A DNA stretch of 64,000 bases from Moniliella sp. 'wahieum' (lineage: Eukaryota > Basidiomycota > Moniliellomycetes > Moniliellales > Moniliellaceae). The DNA is taken from positions 1 to 64,000 of the forward strand of contig RSEE01000025.1 of assembly GCA_003971905.1 (NCBI GenBank), in the 5' to 3' direction. Of this stretch, positions 24,284-34,935 are shown one piece after another (within the stretch, counting starts at the first letter, position 1; every line of letters starts with the position of its first letter). The notes below the pieces were generated by a model. It was not told where the DNA came from. It searched no databases and saw only the letters and a program-made list of their open reading frames with translations. The position numbers and the translations under genes are program-made.

Positions 24284-25024
24284 GGCGAGGTAGATGGCAG
24301 GCAAACGCCACGGCCAGGTAGAGAGGTTGGTGGTGGGGTTCCCTGTACTGCTCTTGCACAGACAAAGTGGCTGGCACAGGCTGGCTGCTGCTCGAAAAAG
24401 GAAGCAGGTCGCACCTGATGAACGTTTCAGAGGGAAAGACTGGCAAGGCGCCCAGGTCCAAGGCCGCAGAACTTGGCGGACCACGTGCAGCTCCACTTCT
24501 TCTGCCTGGGCATCACGCACCATGCACCCATCCTCCCAACGGCGATCCCCACTGGCCTCTGAGGCGGATCCTGAACAGGCTGGTTGGGGTCTAGTGACTA
24601 GTGACTAGCGACTGCAGGCACCCTGTAGGCCCGACCACCCGAAAACAGACGATGACAGATGCCAGCGGCCACTGACTGAAATGACGAGGTAGTGACCCCA
24701 GGATTGATCCATCCACTGCATTATGAGTGCACGAGGTGCTGCCCAGGCCTGCAGCAGAACGACGCCAAAACCATTGCACTACTGACTAACTTGGTACGGA
24801 TGAAGGACTAACAAGGTAGACAGGCAACTAGCTCAACTAAAATCGGTCAGACTTCCACATGAAGCATGACAATTTGTTCGAAGGTAGGTTGGTTAAGATG
24901 GGGTAGAATTACACATGTCGAAACGGGTATGCAGCGACGCGTCCCCGACCACATTGAGACAAAGCTTGCACATGTCGTGCGCAGTATTTTTGGGAGGTAC
25001 ACTCCCCCAAGAAAGATAACTACC
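24284..25024. other. Intergenic region with a CTAG heptad array
   Basis: Lies upstream of the zinc-cluster gene and downstream of RPS22. I see no gene. It contains the short array at 24590-24613 and otherwise unremarkable sequence. Confidence 0.6.
24590..24613. repeat. Heptad palindrome array, CTAG type
   Basis: TGA-CTAG units at 7 bp, with ACTAGT at 24597-24602 and a degenerate ACTAGC at 24604-24609. Confidence 0.7.
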
Positions 25025-25653
25025 TTAGTAGAAGTAGCCCAAAATCTTGCCACCCGCATGCTTGCGGCGAGCCTCCTCGTGGTCCATAATCCCAGCCGAC
25101 GTGGTCAGAACAATAAAGCCAAACGACCGAGCAGGAAGAAGGTTCTCGACCCAGTTCTCAATCTGGCCGAGCTGAACATTGAAACGGGGCGAGATGACGC
25201 CGCACTTGTTACGCGGCCATTGAGCTGGACAATCTTGCCACTGCGGTGGTCGTCAACCTCCTCAAACTCGCCAATGTAGCCTGGACACGCACCAAAAGTC
25301 AGTTTCGCGCTCAACACAGAAAAGCAAGAGAGATGTAGCCCAGTGAACACAGCGAAGAGTAACAAAGTACCCCCAAACTGTGCTCGCGGGCACTTGCACC
25401 AGAAAGGAGCAAGGGGAACATTGATCTCCCAAAGACTTAAAGATGAATGCCAGTAGAAAGGCTGACGATCCAACAGTTATAACTTTGGGGTGGGGGGAAG
25501 GGGACAAGGGGAATGTAACGCACCATGCTTCTGCATGACTTGCAAGAACTTGATGATGACCTTGGACGAGGGCCGGATCAACACCTGCCGCTTGCCGCGG
25601 CGCTCGGCGTTGACGATGGCGTTAAGGCAGTCGTTCAGAACAGAGACGCGCAT
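25025..25653 (-). CDS. RPS22: 40S ribosomal protein S22 (uS8, S15a)
   Basis: Cytosolic small-subunit protein, about 129 residues. Exon 1 of the CDS (25524-25653) gives [20 protein letters not shown] and [19 protein letters not shown] to MQKH. Intron 25281-25523 splits the Gly codon of HGYIG. The last exon gives [61 protein letters not shown] and GKILGYFY, then TAA at 25025-25027. One base is missing near 25211 (CGCGTAACAAG for CGCGTCAACAAG), after which the rest is perfectly in frame; a functional copy cannot lack it, so this is almost certainly a sequence error. The block KIVQLNGR also has one residue fewer than the usual KIVVQLNGR. Confidence 0.95.
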
Positions 25654-25655
25654 TT

Positions 25656-25764
25656 CTGCAACACAGCACACACAAAGAAAGAGAGGGCGCCCAGAAGGTA
25701 CACTGAGTCAGACGAGGGACTCGGGTGTTCTCCTGGACATTTGGGTATGATAACCAACGCTTAC
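25656..25764 (-). other. Probable 5' UTR intron of RPS22
   Basis: GTAAGC at 25764 pairs with a TTGCAG ending at 25656, three bases before the ATG. The first exon would contain no ATG. Introns in the leader are common in ribosomal protein genes; this one is inferred from splice signals only. Confidence 0.5.
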
Positions 25765-26506
25765 CGAATGGAGGACGGCGACAAGACGAGGTGAGGTGAG
25801 GACAGACGGTGGTTGGGAGGGATCGTGTGCGTCGCCGGACCTTAAGGGGCGCTTCCCAGCCGGCAGACGGGGGGCTGCGGCGTGGGTTTAGGGTTGGATG
25901 CTCTGGCGCAATAAATATGGGATAGGGTTATCCGCGCCTGCGTCCTGTAAGACTCAAGGGCAACCAAGGAATCATGCATCGCTCAGGCTGAGCACGTGTG
26001 CAACGTTCAACGTTCAGTTTGGAATGGGAGCTGCTGGCCAGACGGGCGGGATGTGATGTGGCCTGTGATGTGGGGTGTGGCATGGGGCGGTCGATTTGAA
26101 AGCAGCAGGGGGGGGCGCATGCAGCATGGCGGGTGGGAGACGCGCTGCCGGAATCGTCTGTGCGGGGCCCTTTTCATGCACGGGGCACGGCGCCTGTGGG
26201 AGGCGCGTGGGCGATTAGAAACGAGCCATTAGTAATGGCTGCACGGCGCCAGTGTGCTGGGCGCCGGGGTGCGGGGGGCGGCGGCGGCGGGGCGAGTGTG
26301 GGTGGGTGCACCGGCTGCCCGACGCACCCCAGCCGGTGTGTGCGCTGCCCGAGCAGGCTGAGCTCAGCGCTGCCGGAAGGAGCCGGGAGAAGAGGCACAG
26401 CGCGGGCAGCAGCGCACAGCAGAGGGCGTATATGCTGCCCGCCCCTCACCCTCTCCACCCGCTTCCACCGCCGTCGTCGTCCTTGTGCTGCTGCGCTGCT
26501 GCGCCC
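25765..26506. promoter_or_regulatory. Divergent region between RPS22 and SDH2
   Basis: About 740 bp shared by a ribosomal protein gene and a respiratory gene, both expected to be strongly expressed. It contains an AACGTT heptad repeat at 26002-26015 and a G/C-rich stretch near 26240-26300. I see no coding sequence. Confidence 0.5.
26002..26015. repeat. Heptad palindrome array, ACGT type
   Basis: Two AACGTT palindromes at 26002-26007 and 26009-26014, spaced 7 bp with C spacers. Confidence 0.65.
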
Positions 26507-27450
26507 ATGTCGCTCTCTCGCTCCGCCCCCGCCTCGCATCTGCCGGCCTCGGTGCCGCACGCCTCGCCTCGGCCCCCGCCGTGCGCGCCATCGCCACCTC
26601 CGCCCGGCCCAGCTCGCGACCGCCGCGGACGAGAAGCCGCCCAAGTGGAAGGAGTTCAAGATCTACCGCTGGGTACGCCCCTCTCCTCTCCTCTGCCTTG
26701 TCCCGCCGCACTTGCTGACCACGCCCGCCATCCCCTCCGTTTTCAGAACCCCGATGAGCCGTCCAAGAAGCCCTACCTCCAGACGTACAAGATCGACCTC
26801 AACAAGTGCGGTCCCATGGTTCTCGATGCCTTGATCAAGGTCAAGAACGAGATGGACCCTACCCTCACCTTCCGCCGCTCGTGCCGTGAGGGTATTTGCG
26901 GCAGCTGCGCCATGAACATTGACGGCCGCAACACGCTTGCCTGCCTGTGCCGGATCGAGAAGGACTCGGACACGAAGATTTACCCGCTGCCGCACATGTA
27001 CGTGGTCAAGGACTTGGTCCCCGACCTGACCCACTTTTACAAGCAGTACCGCTCCATTGAGCCCTACTTGAAGAATGACCACCCGCCTGCCCAGGGCGAG
27101 TTTCTGCAATCGCCCGAGGAGCGCCGCAGGCTGGACGGGCTGTACGAGTGCATCCTGTGTGCGTGCTGCAGTACGTCGTGCATGTCGTACTGGTGGAACC
27201 AGGACGAGTACCTGGGCCCGGCGTGCTGATGCAGTCCTACCGTTGGATGGCCGACTCGCGGGACGAGTATGGGGATGAGCGCCGGGCGCGGTTTGAAAAC
27301 TCGTTGAGCCTGTACCGTTGCCACACGATCTTTAACTGCACGCGTACCTGCCCCAAGGGTCTCAACCCCGGCCGCGCCATTGCCCAGATCAAGAAGGACT
27401 TGGCTGTCGGTGCGCCGGCTGCCAAGGACCGTCCTATCATGCACGAGTAA
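26507..27450 (+). CDS. SDH2: Succinate dehydrogenase iron-sulfur subunit (Sdh2/SdhB)
   Basis: Complex II subunit of the mitochondrial inner membrane, passing electrons through three Fe-S clusters to ubiquinone. ATG at 26507 opens an Arg/Ala/Ser-rich presequence ([14 protein letters not shown]) that needs one added C in the C5 run near 26525 and another base near 26612. Mature part: [12 protein letters not shown], intron 26673-26746 (branch GCTGAC, TTTCAG), [18 protein letters not shown]. Cluster ligands: [21 protein letters not shown] (2Fe-2S), [11 protein letters not shown] (4Fe-4S) and [14 protein letters not shown] (3Fe-4S). The protein ends [11 protein letters not shown] 27448-27450. One G is missing near 27221 ([11 protein letters not shown]). 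Odd: the residue after CSTSC is Met (ATG 27182-27184) where the family has Pro (SCPSYWWN). The 3Fe-4S His is present. Confidence 0.95.
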
Positions 27451-28109
27451 GCCGGCTGGCGTGTCCACTGCGCTGCGCACGGCACATGTTTGTTGCCCCT
27501 GTGCCCATGTTTCTTTGTTCCCCATCTCGCATACGTTGCTTTCCGTCGCTGTGCTGCGCGCTCGGGTCGGTACGGGCAGGCGTTCTGAGAGGGCAGCCCA
27601 TAAAATCCACCTGGTTCAAACATGCGTGTCCTTACATATCTGACCGACCTGGTGGTAAACCATAGAACGCTACCGGTAGGATGGGTTACCAGTCTAGCAC
27701 ATCATGCCGATGCTTTGAGGAAGACTGCCGGTGCGTGGCGCAGTGGGATGCAGGTACAGTTCATCCTCGTATGGAGGATGGTCCAGGCCCCAGGGTTCAA
27801 GCTTCAAGGTATGGATGGATGGGGCACTCAGGTCGGCGGGGTAGTGCTGGCAGACGCCAGGATACGCTGTTTGATTTCTGTCAGTCGATATCGTGTCGTG
27901 TTGCCATTGCCCGAGCCAGCGCGGGCCCAGATCTACCTACTGACGGTGGATTGTCCTACCAAACTAGGGGGCATGTATCTTTCCGACTATAACCAACCAC
28001 TTACCCGAGATGGAAGCACGAAAAAAAATGGAGAGAAACCGGTTCAAACCAACAGCAGACATGGGGGGCACATAAGCACAACAAAGAAACAACCGATCCC
28101 CGAATTCGA
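27451..28109. other. Intergenic region between SDH2 and the second zinc-cluster gene
   Basis: Convergent 3' ends. No gene seen. It contains one TCA-AGCT-TCA unit (27797-27806) and a tRNA A-box-like string near 27737, which I rejected as a tRNA. Confidence 0.6.
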
Positions 28110-31100
28110 TCACAACGCGTCCAAAGCCGGGATCCACTCGCCCTCGCCGCTGCCGAGGGCACGAACGAGGGCCAAGGTGGCCGGGTCGGAGATCTCCACG
28201 GCCGAGGTGGAGGTCTGCGTCGCCGATGCACTGTCCTGCGTCTCGCCTTCTTTCGGCTCGGCGCTCAGCGCATCCGCCGCCTTCATCAACGCATAATCCA
28301 GCAACGGCACATGCGTCCGTCGTAGGCCCTCGGCCAAGCCGGCAATCACCGCCGACACGAGTGAGCGCACGTCGCCTTCTGCCACGCCAAAGGAGAACAT
28401 TTTGCGTCGGCCCGAACCACTAAACTCGCCCACGCCAATCAACTGGTTCGCCGTTTGCTCCAGCAGCGGAACGCCATCTTCCACCGTTGCACCAGCACAT
28501 TGCCCGATTCCACACGGCCAAAGATACCTTCGGTGAAGCTGACGGCGGCGCGGAGTGCCGCAGAACAGAGCAACAGTTGCGGTACAATATCGATCGCGCC
28601 CGCTTCCGAGATAGCGACAACGAGCGTCAAAATGCGCATCAGCATTGCCCGACGGTGCACTTCCACATGCGCCCCGAACGCACGCAGGTCGCGTCCCCCT
28701 GGGCGACCTTGGTATCGATCCGCTTCGTCAGCCCAGCCGTCGAGTCGGCAGCGATAAACGAGGCGAGAGAAGGAGAGCGAGAGAGCATGAGGCGTTCCTG
28801 CGCCTGCTGCGTCTCCAGCTCGGCGACCATGGCCAAGGTACGCACCGACGCACGTACGGGAGCAGAAGGGTAGGTGAGCAAGTCGCGGAACGTGCCAAGG
28901 TGCTGGATAAACTGCGAATACTGGTCCTGGATCGCTTGGCGGTACTCTTCCGACTTGACCCAGATGGCGTTGGTGAGCGCCTCGCTGGGACTGGTCGCTT
29001 GCTCCGTCGCGACAATGTCACGTAGATCGTCCTCCCCCTTCTGCAGCTGGCCGCGCACGGCCAAACGGAAGGACAGGGTGCGGAAGCCGAGCTGACGAAG
29101 CCGCGCTTCCACACGGAACGCATCCGTCATCTCATGTTCCGGCACGTACAGCTGAATGGCATGAGCTACCAGGTACGGTTCCGATGCTTGTTCGATATGC
29201 AGCGGGTCGAGGTGCAAAAAGTCTTGCACGTCGACCGAGGTCACTTGCGCGCCCAGCGCCGCGTCGCTGGTGGCCAAGGACCAGTACGGTTGCTGCACGC
29301 CGGCGCAGAGAACTTGTCCGAGCCCAGCTGCGACGAAATCCACAAGGACGTCGAAAGTAAATCCTGGCCCAACCCCAGCGCCTTATGCTCCCCGTTTTCG
29401 GGCGTCGGCAGGGGCGCAATGCGCTCCAAGGCCAACGGGTGGTAACAGAACAACAGCTCCAGCGCCTGGGCCGCCACGTCGTTCTGGTGCAGGTTCGGGT
29501 TGGCCAGCACTTCTTCGCCTTGGTGCGAATCAGCGTCTTGAGCTGCATCTGAAGATGCGACATGCGCGGAGCAAAGGTGGCGGGACCTGTCTTGGAACGC
29601 GAGTAGTGCGGGTGACCCTGGGCTTTGGTTACCAGCAGGTTTTTCGCCGTCACGAGGTTGGTGAGGCCAATGTAGTACAGCGTTGCCAGCAGCAACGTCG
29701 CGGCGGGGGATCCGTCCCCCGTAAGCGACATGCGCAGCTGGTCGATCGACATGAGGTGCGGGTAAAACAACAAGAACGGGCGGAGACTGGAATTCGAAGG
29801 GTCAGTGAACGTTCACGTTGATATAGCATGAACAGGGACACGTACTTCTCCTGCAACACGTCTGACATCTCCACATCAATCAGTTGCAACAATTCCGTCG
29901 CTGCGGTAAGGGAAGGGATAGGCGGGGGCTTAGTTTTGAGGTTGAGCCCAAACGACGGTTTCTTCCAGCAGGCCAGCGAGAGAAGGGAGAACGGATTGCC
30001 GTATGTGGCGGAGGACCGCTTGAGCAGGTCCTGGTCCATATCGCTCAGGTTGACGTCGTTGGCAAACGACGCGTCGGTCGAGAGGTTGAGCAAGCCGCCA
30101 TTTGTGCTGGTCGAGGCAGCGTCGCCAGCCAACAGCTCGGATCCATCAAAGATGTGCTGCGGCATGGTTGCGTCAAACGCAAAGCTGTTGTCGTCCTGCG
30201 ACCCAGGGGGCGGGATCGTCGGCTCGGCGCCACCAGGGCCCTCTTGCGAACTGACGGCCAACATGGCCAAAAGCCGCATGCTTGCCGCCTCGGAGGCCAA
30301 GTCATTGTCTTCGGGACGGCCAGCAGACACGGAATTGGACCGCTGGTGCCGGCCATCGGCCGCGGCGGCGGCAGCTGCATACTGCAGTTGCGGCAGCAAG
30401 TTTTGGTTTTGGCGCGTAGGTGAGCTCGACGAATGGGAGGCATCGAGAGGGGGCTGGAAACCGTGGGTGAGACCGACGGAGGTGGGTGCCTTGTCCGACT
30501 TGCGTCCGGTGGATTGGCGTTGGCGCGCGTTGGTACGCAAGACGCACACCAAATTAAGCTTGACGCAGCGCTGGCACCGGTCGTTGCCAATCAATGGCTC
30601 CTCGGTAGGGTGCGTACCGGCCGGCAAAATGCACCGGCTCTTTTTCTTTCGGCAAGCCTCGCACGACACGCGCGCGTACTGCTGCCGCTTGCTCCGGGTC
30701 GTGCGCGCCTTGGCCAAGTGACTAGCATGCGGGTGCTGTGCGAGACCTTGGGCGCCAAGGTGAAAATGAGCCAGGCCAGCAGCCGCTTGGTACTGCTGCG
30801 TGCCAGGAACCGCACTGGCCGCGGCAGCATAGGCCGCGTGCAAATTCGGGTCCACCGCTGGCGGCGGGGGTGTCCGTGGTACTTACCGTGGGATTCTGGG
30901 CTTGAGACACATCGGCCAAGGGAGCAGGGGTCAGCCCTTGTCCCTCGGGATGCGGTGCCGCGATGTCCTCCGATACTGCGCCCGTCGTGACAGGGGCAGC
31001 TGTCGTACTCACCGCCTCGGGGGCAGGTCGGGCGGGGGAGGCGTATCAGCATGCATGTTGACCAGTTCTTCTTCGTCCAAGCGCGCACGCTTGTTGGCGC

Positions 31101-31577
31101 CGTCGTCGGGGCTAGGGCTACGCGGACGAACGATGGCTTGGCCTGAATGCGGGTCGGAGGGCGCAGCGCCAGACTCGGGCGCCGGGGCCGGAGCTGGGGC
31201 CGGAGGCGGCGGCGGCGGCGGCGCGGCCGATGGGTCGATGGCGGTCGAAGGCGAGGGCAACTGCGGCGTCGACGCGTCGGGGACCGACGCGCCGGGAACT
31301 TGAGGCACGGCGGCATACCGAGGCGGCGCCCGTGGAGTTGGAGTCGTGGACGACGTCCGTGGGAGGCGGGGGGGTGGCGGAGGCGCCCGATTCGGGGGCG
31401 CGTCGGGAGCGGGGTCCGACGCGTGTTGAGGCGCGGAGGCGGCCGGGTCAGTGGGAGGCGATGGGCATGGGCATGGTCGGGGCCGACAGAGGCGTCGGTG
31501 CTGGCTTGGCCGGCAGCGGCTAGGGCACGCGCAATGGCGTACGCCTGGGCAGCAACGGCGTCGTCCATGTCGCTCAT
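28110..31577 (-). CDS. Zn2Cys6 fungal transcription factor (second of three)
   Basis: Start ATG 31575-31577 gives MSDMDDAVAAQAYAIARALA. A Pro/Ala-rich acidic N-terminus contains a possible nuclear signal (GANKRARLDEEEL, near 31090). The zinc cluster sits unusually far in, at about 30680-30530: CEACRKKKSRC, then a long loop of about 21 residues, and CQRCVKLNLVC. Below it are a Ser/Gln-rich linker and a helical regulatory region (EQTANQLIGVGEFSG, FSFGVAEGDVRSLVSA, LALVRALGSGEGEW). Stop 28110-28112. One intron, 29787-29845 (GTACGT...TTCCAG), which contains a TGAACGTTCA palindrome. Frameshifts by single missing bases occur throughout. Target genes unknown. Confidence 0.82.
29806..29815. repeat. 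TGAACGTTCA palindrome (intronic)
   Basis: Perfect 10-bp palindrome inside the intron of the second zinc-cluster gene. Other exact copies are at 32308-32317, 32444-32453, 39183-39192 and 59372-59381. Confidence 0.9.
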
Positions 31578-32307
31578 GGTGGTGAAGGAGGGCAAGACGC
31601 GTCGAGAGGCAGAGCGCTGGCGGCTGGCGCGGGGTCGACAGGTGGAATAAGGCGGAGGCGGAGAGCGGACGAGGTGGAATGAAGGAGGGAGGAATTTGCG
31701 TCTGCCCGCTCCCGCCCTCGCCTGCCGCGCCCCGCTGCCTGCACACTGCCCCCGTGCGGCGCCTGCCGCCCAACGCAGCCAGTCCTGCCGCAGCAGCGGC
31801 CGCGCCCACTGCCCCCGCGCCGCCGCTCCCTTCGTTCCGCCGCGCACGCCGTCCCCGCCCGGCGCCAGTGTGGCCGCACCCCCCCGGGCGCACGCTGCCC
31901 CCGTGCCTCCATCGGTCACGTAAGCGTCGAATGCAGGGGGCCACGTGGGGGGCAGGTGGCCCAGGGTCCCTCCGGCCTCCCGAGCGCGAGACGAGACGCG
32001 TGGGGATGTTTTGGCCAGCACATGACGGCACCCCTCCAGCGTCACGTGCATGGCTGAGCGGCAGGATGCGACAGTCAGCACGCCGATCGGGATTACGTAT
32101 CGCGCGGCCGCCGAAGCGCCGGGAGGCTGGGCGTTGCAGGCGAGCGCCCGCTGAGGCTGAGGCGCCAGCTGATGGCTGATGCGCGCGGCGGGCGAGCGTC
32201 GATGGGGGATGCGCGCTGCAGAGGCGGCCTGCTGGCACGCGCGGCAGCCGCTTTGATTAGCCGCGCTTACGCTACGCAATGCGAGTATTGGTTGGACGAC
32301 GTCCACT

Positions 32308-32317
32308 TGAACGTTCA
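32308..32317. repeat. TGAACGTTCA palindrome
   Basis: Exact 10-bp palindrome upstream of YPT7, 127 bp from a second copy at 32444-32453. Confidence 0.9.
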
Positions 32318-32443
32318 TGACCGTAGCCCACAGGACCCTAGCCAGGCTAGTCAGGCCGGTCTCTGCTCAGCCGCTCACCTGTCGGATAACCTCTGGCCTC
32401 AGTACGTCAGTGCCTCCTCCCACGCCGGCTGAACATTGCACGT

Positions 32444-32453
32444 TGAACGTTCA
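32444..32453. repeat. TGAACGTTCA palindrome
   Basis: Exact 10-bp palindrome, extended to 12 bp (TTGAACGTTCAA), about 160 bp before the YPT7 ATG. Confidence 0.9.
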
Positions 32454-32611
32454 ATTGGCCGCTGGGCCTCGGCGCCTCAGCGCTGACGCCCACCTGCGTC
32501 GCACCCGCCGCCTGCCCAGCCCAACCCACATCGGCCACAGGGGTTGCCGCGATCGCCTTTCGTCCACCACCCCTGCCGCCCTCCGCTTGCTCGCCCCTCC
32601 ACCTGCCTGCC

Positions 32612-33732
32612 ATGGCTTCCCGCAAGAAAGTGCTTCTCAAGGTGCGTCCTCCTGCCCCTCCCGTCTGTGCCTTCGCATGCCCTGTGCCCAACTAACCGTG
32701 GCTCTGTGTCTAGGTCATTGTGTGTAGCATCATGTCCCTCGCCCCATTTGCCAGCCCATCTGCCGGCGCCGTTCGCTGCCGTACTAACCCTTGCCTCCTT
32801 CCTCCCTCCCTTGTTTCTGCGCCGTAGATCCTTGGTGACTCGGGGTACGTCGTCCTTCCTCTGTCCTGCTGGCCCATGTGACTGTGGCCCAGGCAGCGGT
32901 GCTGACCTGTGTGCTGTGTGGATCCAGCGTGGGCAAGACGTCGCTTATGAACCGATGTACGTTCCCCTCCTCATCCGCACGCATGCCGCTGATAGGCACT
33001 ACTACGCGTTGACGCTCGAGCGCTGACCCTCTTCCCGTCGACCAGATGTCAACAACCGATTCTCCTCCGCGTACAAGGCAACCATCGGCGCCGACTTTTT
33101 GACCCGCGAGGTTCAAGTGGACGACCGGACGGTCACGATGCAGGTGTGTAGGGTGTACCTGCGCAACAGGGAGGAATGCGTGTGCTGACTCCTCTTTCTG
33201 CAGCTGTGGGACACGGCCGGGCAGGAACGCTTCCAGTCGCTTGGCGTTGCCTTTTACCGAGGCGCCGACTGCTGCGTACTGGTGTACGACGTGAACAATG
33301 CCAAGTCCTTTGAGACGCTCGACAGTTGGCGCGATGAGTTCCTCATCCAGGCCAGTCCGCACGACGTGGATAACTTCCCGTTTGTCGTGCTTGGCAACAA
33401 GATTGACTGTGAAGAATCCAAGCGCACCGTGTCGCAGAAGCGAGCGACGTCTTGGTGTCAGTCCAAGGGCAACATCCCCTACTTTGAGACGTCGGCCAAG
33501 GAGGCGATCAATATTGACGAGGCCTTCCAAACCATTGCCAAGAACGCGCTGCAACAGGAGGCCGAGACGGAGCTGTACGTGGTGTGGCACTTGCTACTTG
33601 TTTTTGTCTGTTGGGGCGAGTGAGACTGACCCGGGCCCTGGTTTTTGTTTTGCCAGCTACGCCGACTACCCCGACCCGATTCGCATCGACAGCGACAGCA
33701 CACCCAGTCTGGCTGCAACTGTTAACTGTTAA
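32612..33732 (+). CDS. YPT7: Rab7-type GTPase Ypt7
   Basis: Late-endosome/vacuole Rab GTPase. Seven exons: 32612-32641, 32714-32719, 32828-32844, 32928-32956, 33046-33143, 33204-33574 and 33657-33732; all introns are GT-AG. Spliced, they give [20 protein letters not shown] and KTSLMNRYVNNRFSS (P-loop GDSGVGKTS), [16 protein letters not shown] (switch I), [20 protein letters not shown] (switch II), GNKIDC and [14 protein letters not shown]. The effector and nucleotide motifs are complete. Read literally the gene ends in SLAATVNC with a single Cys. One added A in the AGCACACCC tract near 33690 instead gives a QSGCNC end with the double Cys expected for geranylgeranylation and a stop at 33723-33725. 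Exons 2-4 are only 6, 17 and 29 nt, and this is the most intron-rich gene of the window. Confidence 0.95.
32714..32719 (+). other. YPT7: 6-nt microexon of YPT7
   Basis: GTCATT encodes the Val-Ile before ILGDSG. It lies between a GTGTCTAG acceptor and a GTGTGT donor. Skipping it would remove two residues of beta strand 1 and keep the frame, so it cannot be an annotation convenience: the Rab7 family has these residues. Confidence 0.85.
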
Positions 33733-34502
33733 CCTGGGCCCCCGCCGCTCCCACGCCTGAGGCTTGTTCTACTTCTTGTGTACGCGCGCGTGCCAGCCTG
33801 CACCGCGCTTGAGTTTTGTGTTTTGATCTCCTCTTCCCTCTTGTTGGATGCATGGGGTCTGGGGACAGCAGGTAGCACATGGTGAGATTGCAAGGGGGGC
33901 GGAGGATGGGGGGTGCGACTGGGCGCTGCGCACCCAAGCGTATCTGCATCATCGGGGCAGCGCAAGGCAAGTGCTGAAAGAGGGCGAACGAAACCAGTGA
34001 CTCTGGTGACTTGTGGCGCGTGACGGTCAGCGGTCCAACGTTGGGTGGCAGCCGCGCATGATGCTGGATGCTCTCTGATTGCATCGATCCACGAGGCGCG
34101 ATCGTGGATGGTGAGTGGCGATTGCACCGGATGTCCATATCCACCGCTTCACACCGTCACGCGGCCGTACGTCAGCAACGACAACTCAGTACTCAACGTT
34201 AGATCTTAGACCTCGCGAATCGGTGACACGGACAAAGGCAGACAGGAAGGGTGCGTGGCGGGTAAGCTCATCGGTGAGCGATGCGATCCGAACGCGGGAC
34301 GGGCGGTGTGCATGTGCCTGGTGGCCCCCAGTGGGGCAGCGAGCAGCCAGGAGCGCGCGCACCGGTAGGGTTGGTGAGAGGACTGGGTGGATGCTCGGCG
34401 CTCGGCGCTCGGCCAGCCGGGGCTGGGCTGCGTGTGGATGCGTGTATGCTACGCGCTAATGCCACGTGTCACGCGCATCACTCGATCACTTCTCCTGGCA
34501 CG

Positions 34503-34535
34503 CCTCAGGCCTCAGGCATCATGCATCATGCATCG
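34503..34535. repeat. Heptad array switching GGCC to TGCA
   Basis: Consecutive 7-bp units with C spacer: AGGCCT (34507), AGGCAT (34514), ATGCAT (34521), ATGCAT (34528). The second unit is a hybrid of the two palindromes. Confidence 0.85.
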
Positions 34536-34563
34536 CAACGCACTGGCTAGCCACCGGCAACTG

Positions 34564-34590
34564 GCTAGCGATGCATGATGCATGATGCGT
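34564..34590. repeat. Heptad array, CTAG then TGCA, G spacer
   Basis: GCTAGC (34564), ATGCAT (34571), ATGCAT (34578) and ATGCGT (34585) at exact 7-bp steps with G spacers. It is in inverted orientation to the array at 34503-34535, so the two could pair as a hairpin of about 20 bp. Confidence 0.85.
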
Positions 34591-34935
34591 ACCACACCGA
34601 TGAGATGGATGGCACAAATCACTAGCCACTGACCGCTGACTCTGCTCTCTCCCGTGCCTATCCACTATCGGCTAGCCGCTACACCCACCCGCCTCGTCCC
34701 CGCCGCTTAACCCTTGCCTCCTGGCGCACAGCATCGCCCCCGCCCTTGCTATCATCATCGCCACCGCCATCATCATCGCCACCGCCATCGCCCTCCCTCC
34801 CGCCTTGTCCCCGTGACCCAGTCCTTCGGTCTGAGCACCGTCCCCGCCGCCCCACCTTCACCTTCCTTCTCCCTCCTGCCTCGCTGCCGCCAAACCACCC
34901 AAGCCCTGCATTCTCACCGCTGCCCCACTCCTGCA

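Larger units (their letters stand above)
31578..32611. promoter_or_regulatory. Divergent region between the second zinc-cluster gene and YPT7
   Basis: About 1 kb of divergent promoter. Very GC-rich near the zinc-cluster gene (31700-31900). It holds two exact TGAACGTTCA palindromes (32308-32317 and 32444-32453), 127 bp apart. No coding sequence seen; long frames here are products of composition. Confidence 0.55.

Noticed and set aside
27734..27806. tRNA-like A-box (TGGCGCAGTGG) and GGTTCAAGC B-box-like string
   Set aside because: The implied T-stem and acceptor stem do not pair, and the B-box-like string is part of a TCA-AGCT-TCA unit.
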